Positions 7,036-9,250 of a DNA stretch of 9,250 bases are shown here, piece after piece. Numbering within the stretch: the first letter of the stretch is position 1; each line of letters opens with the position of its first letter. A program made the translations under genes and the position numbers. This DNA is from Solirubrobacterales bacterium. GTDB lineage: Bacteria; Actinomycetota; Thermoleophilia; Solirubrobacterales; Solirubrobacteraceae. The notes beneath the pieces were generated by a model that ran no database searches, was not told where the DNA came from, and saw nothing but the letters and a program-made list of their open reading frames with translations. The stretch spans positions 1-9,250 of the forward strand of contig PMKB01000139.1 of assembly GCA_003157595.1 (NCBI GenBank). Direction: 5' to 3'.

Positions 7036-8036
7036 CGCATCTCCGCATCGATGGTGGCTACGACATCCTGGCTGAAGCGGGCCAGCACCTCGGGCTCGGC
7101 CGGGGCGAGGATCAGATGGCGCAGGCCGATTCGGTGGGCACGCTCGGTGAGTTGGTGTCGCATCCGCTCGGGTGGCCCGACGAACACGTAGGGGCAGTCC
7201 GCGAGCGACTGGCGATCGATCCCGGCCTGCCCGCACAGCTCGCCCTCGACGGCCTCGACCTCGAGCTCCGAGCAGAAGCGAACCGCGTTGACGAGGACCG
7301 AGAATTCGATCTGATCCGCCTCGCGTCCCGCCGCGGCGGCACTCGCTCGCACGCGCTGCACGGAGTCCTCCAGGTCGCTCACCGTCGTGGTGAAGCGGCG
7401 CATCATGTCCCTCAGGACGGGATGAGGGCCTCCCAGCTTCAGACGGCGGGACGAGCCGTTGAGGTCGACGACATCGCCGTAGCGCCCGGCAATCTCAAGC
7501 AAGCGGTCGGAGCCACCACCTAGCAACAGACGAGGAGCGGGCGAAGGCGGTGGGCCCAGCGACAGCTCACACGCCGTGACGTGCTGTCCTGCCAGCTCGC
7601 CAAAGCCCTCGTCGAATAGCGCCCGAGCCAGAATCGCCGCCTCCTCCAGACGGTCCATCCGCCCGGCGAGGGGCGGAAACTCCATACCCAGCGCCTCGAA
7701 CTCCTCGCGGTTCCAACCGGCGCCGATGCCGGCCAAGACCCGCTCGCCGCCGAACAGCGCGGCCAGCTCGATGAACGAACGAAACGCCAACGCCGGGTGC
7801 CCGAGCCCGATATTGACCACGCTGGTCCCGAGCATCAGCCGCTCCGACAGCGTCCCAACCATCGCCAACCTGACGAAGGGATCACCCCCAGCCACAGCCT
7901 CACGACGCGGCCTACCGTGGCTGACGAACAGATGGTCCGTCACAAACACGCCGTCCAGACCGGCCTCCTCGATCAATCGGACCTGCTCTCGCAGACCGCC
8001 GGACGAGGTAACGCCCATGACATGCACCTTGATCAC
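7032..8036 (-). CDS. Luciferase-like monooxygenase (LLM class, probably F420-dependent oxidoreductase)
   Basis: A TIM-barrel flavin/F420 oxidoreductase of the bacterial luciferase superfamily, about 334 residues. Signatures are 'GLDGVFVTDHLF' (about 26-37), 'RLMLGTSVVNIGLGHPA' (66-82), the strongly diagnostic 'VLAGIGAGWNREEFEALG' (100-117) and 'PRLLLGGGSDRLLEIAGRYGD' (168-188). The 'GAGWN' and 'LLGGGS' segments are those of F420-binding members common in actinobacteria; FMN use cannot be excluded. GTG 8036, giving 'MIKVHVMG', was preferred because it begins at the first barrel strand and lies 13 bases after the upstream lacI stop. GTG 8057, overlapping lacI by eight bases, and ATG 8018 are alternatives, and none has a strong ribosome-binding site. 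The stop overlaps the aldo/keto reductase start by four bases, implying a shared substrate pathway that I cannot name. Confidence 0.9.
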   Translation of the reverse strand: MIKVHVMGVTSSGGLREQVRLIEEAGLDGVFVTDHLFVSHGRPRREAVAGGDPFVRLAMVGTLSERLMLGTSVVNIGLGHPALAFRSFIELAALFGGERVLAGIGAGWNREEFEALGMEFPPLAGRMDRLEEAAILARALFDEGFGELAGQHVTACELSLGPPPSPAPRLLLGGGSDRLLEIAGRYGDVVDLNGSSRRLKLGGPHPVLRDMMRRFTTTVSDLEDSVQRVRASAAAAGREADQIEFSVLVNAVRFCSELEVEAVEGELCGQAGIDRQSLADCPYVFVGPPERMRHQLTERAHRIGLRHLILAPAEPEVLARFSQDVVATIDAEMR

Positions 8037-8049
8037 GACAGCCGCACCA

Positions 8050-8460
8050 CTAAGCACTCTGCGTCGGCGTCAGGGCCCGAGCCGAAGGCAGCGCAACCCG
8101 CTCGCTGGCGTCCGTCGGCTTGGCCGGAGGTGTCACGCTTCGCGCCGGCCCCGTCGACTCGCGGATGACGAGCTCGCCGCCGATCAGTACCTGCCGCGGT
8201 GCCACGCTGTCGTCCGCGAGCCGCTCGATCAGCATCTCGGCGGCGAGGCGCCCGGCTTCGAATGCCGGCCATTCGATCCCGGTGAGGGCCGGGGTAAGCA
8301 TCTCCGCATACTGAGCCGCGATCACCGAAACGACGGAGAATTCGTCCGGGACGTGCAGGTCGGCTGCTCGCAGGGCGCCCAGTACGTAGGAGACGGTGCT
8401 CAGGGCGACGCCCGATTGCTCCGCGATCTGCGCCATCGTGGCCGGCTTCGGCGTCGTCAT
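8050..8460 (-). pseudogene. LacI-family regulator fragment: helix-turn-helix start fused to C-terminal end, middle missing
   Basis: This 136-residue reading frame is the two ends of a LacI-family repressor joined together. Residues 1-27 are the beginning of the DNA-binding domain ('TMAQIAEQSGVALSTVSYVL'). From residue 28 on ('GALRAADLHVPDEFSVVSVI') the sequence matches the last third of the sugar-binding domain and continues through 'AGRLAAEMLIERL' and 'VLIGGELVIRESTGP', the usual LacI end. About 235 residues are absent: the rest of the DNA-binding domain, the hinge helix and most of the core. The junction is at about 8380/8379. ATG 8460 has GAAGG directly against it, a poor spacing; ATG 8436 is an alternative. 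The C-terminal part still lies just upstream of the luciferase-like gene, its expected place as operon regulator. Such a protein would not form a functional repressor. The missing piece lies on the opposite strand beside it. Confidence 0.8.
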
Positions 8461-9182
8461 CCTTCGGATTCTCTCATGGACGCGGCAAGCGCCCCGTATC
8501 GGCCGCGATGCGCAAGCGCGTGCTCGCAGCAGTCGCCGAGCTCGACTACCGCCCGCACGGGCCCGCGCGGGCGCTCGCGAGCGGCAACTCGCGCACGATC
8601 GCGCTGTTTCTTCCCTCCCCGCACTTGGGATCTCGTGCCCGTTCAGCAGACCTTCGTCGCCGGAGCGACCCAGGCGACCAGCGCCAGCGACTACTCGCTG
8701 CTGCTGTCGACGTCGGCGGCGGACCCCGAGGCGATCGTGCAATCGCCGCGACCCATCGCGCCGACGGCGTGATCCTGATGGAGACGCTCGCCGAGGACCC
8801 TTGCGTCCAGAAGCTGCAGTCCGCGGGCTTGCCATTCTCCCTGATCGGTCGTACGGCCGACACCAGTGGGATCAGCTACGTCGACATCGACTTCGGAGAC
8901 GCCGTGCGAAGCAGCCTCGCACACCTCGTCCAGCTCGGACACCGCTGCGTCGCGCTGTTCAACTTTCCCCAAGATCAGCTCGATGCCGGCTACACCTCCG
9001 CGTTGATCGCTCGAGCTGCGTTTGAGGAGGCCACAACCGAGCTCGGCATCCGCGGCATCCACCTGACCTGCCCCCATCCGGCCCAGGAGGCGTTCGCCGT
9101 CGCCGCACGCCTGCTCGCCGAGGAGCCCGAATGCACCGCGGCAATCACGACCGGCTGGCAGTTCACAGGTCTACTGGGAGCC
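8374..9182. repeat. 11-base imperfect inverted repeat at two lacI breakpoints
   Basis: GGCGCCCAGTA at 8374-8384 and TACTGGGAGCC at 9172-9182 are inverted copies with one mismatch. The first spans the junction of the two fused lacI ends; the second lies where the central piece stops matching the family well. The match may simply reflect the shared 'LGA' codons of the original gene at its break. It could also be the short homology that guided the rearrangement. Confidence 0.4.
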
Positions 9183-9250
9183 ACGGGTTGGCACTTGACT
9201 CTCGCCGTGGTAGGTGTTGGCTTCGTCGATGCGCTTCGCGAAGCGCATCG
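8484..9250 (+). pseudogene. LacI-family regulator, central part on the opposite strand, with two frameshifts; runs to window end
   Basis: This stretch encodes the part of a LacI repressor missing from the neighbouring - strand fragment. It begins 'GKRPVSAAMRKRVLAAVAEL' then 'DYRPHGPARALASGNSRTIA', the end of the DNA-binding domain and the hinge helix. It continues through the core ('THRADGVILMETLAEDP', 'GLPFSLIGRTADTSGISYVD', 'LAHLVQLGHRCVALF') to 'ECTAAITTGWQFTGLLGA' near 9183. There is no start codon context and no helix-turn-helix start. The family pattern moves to the +1 frame near 8619-8623 ('WDLVPVQQTFVAGATQATSA' lies in the shifted frame) and returns near 8740-8742. Read without shifts, the frame is open to 9250, but residues between the shifts are Arg/Gly junk. 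After 9183 the text 'TGWHLTLAVVGVGF' only loosely resembles the family, and the 3' end is outside the window. Confidence 0.75.
9227..9250. repeat. Perfect 24-base palindrome at the window end
   Basis: CGATGCGCTTCG (9227-9238) is followed directly by its exact reverse complement CGAAGCGCATCG (9239-9250). It has no spacer and reaches the last base of the window. A perfect 12-base arm is unlikely by chance at a given site. It could be a protein-binding site or hairpin. If a contig ends here, it could instead be a fold-back artefact that stopped assembly. Confidence 0.6.

Noticed and set aside
7036..7236. Upstream extension of the aldo/keto reductase frame
   Set aside because: It lies within the luciferase-like gene and has shadow-type composition. 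ATG 7035 gives the normal family N-terminus.
7576..8772. 398-codon + strand open frame
   Set aside because: Most of it is the shadow of the luciferase-like and lacI genes. Only its last 50 codons or so are real coding text, being the frame-shifted part of the central lacI block.
8396..9025. 209-codon + strand open frame over the lacI region
   Set aside because: Very Arg-rich translation with no family match. The neighbouring frame carries the LacI motifs.
8380..9183. A proven phase-variable shufflon acting on lacI
   Set aside because: No recombinase gene, no long inverted repeats, and frameshifts in the middle block. A chimera or gene decay explains the data as well, so it is kept only as a possibility.

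Overview
The window is high-GC DNA with long antisense open frames and GTG starts. It carries a predicted F420-type luciferase-like oxidoreductase, a DUF4242-like protein and LuxR, XRE-cupin and LacI regulators. Together these point to a high-GC actinobacterium, possibly of the Thermoleophilia/Solirubrobacterales kind; that placement is an inference. I see no tRNA, rRNA, CRISPR array, transposase or recombinase.

Layout. On the + strand, 1-660 is the 3' end of a LuxR-type regulator. It is followed by a DUF4242-like small protein (730-1008) and, 4 bases later, a small secreted protein with four cysteines in the mature part (1013-1441). A 327-base gap with two GC hairpins precedes an exported or membrane-anchored alpha/beta hydrolase (1769-2902). 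An XRE-cupin regulator (3052-3648, - strand) is divergent from a two-gene operon, tdh (3719-4750) and kbl (4747-5925). That operon converts threonine to glycine and acetyl-CoA via 2-amino-3-oxobutyrate. The two genes overlap by four bases, and the regulator is the obvious candidate to control them.

From about 8460 down to 6049 the - strand carries a second unit: a broken lacI gene, then a luciferase-like monooxygenase (7032-8036), then an aldo/keto reductase (6049-7035). The last two overlap by four bases. They look like a small oxidoreductase operon whose LacI-family regulator sits at its head.

The most unusual part is 8050-9250. One lacI gene appears to be cut into three pieces. The start of the helix-turn-helix is joined directly to the C-terminal end of the ligand domain on the - strand (8460-8050). 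The missing middle, beginning where the helix-turn-helix breaks off, lies next to it on the + strand (from about 8484). The middle also has two compensating frameshifts, and the window ends in a perfect 24-base palindrome. This could be a real rearranged or decaying gene, or a chimeric, low-quality sequence end. The sequence alone cannot decide. No other clear candidate for a new system was found.
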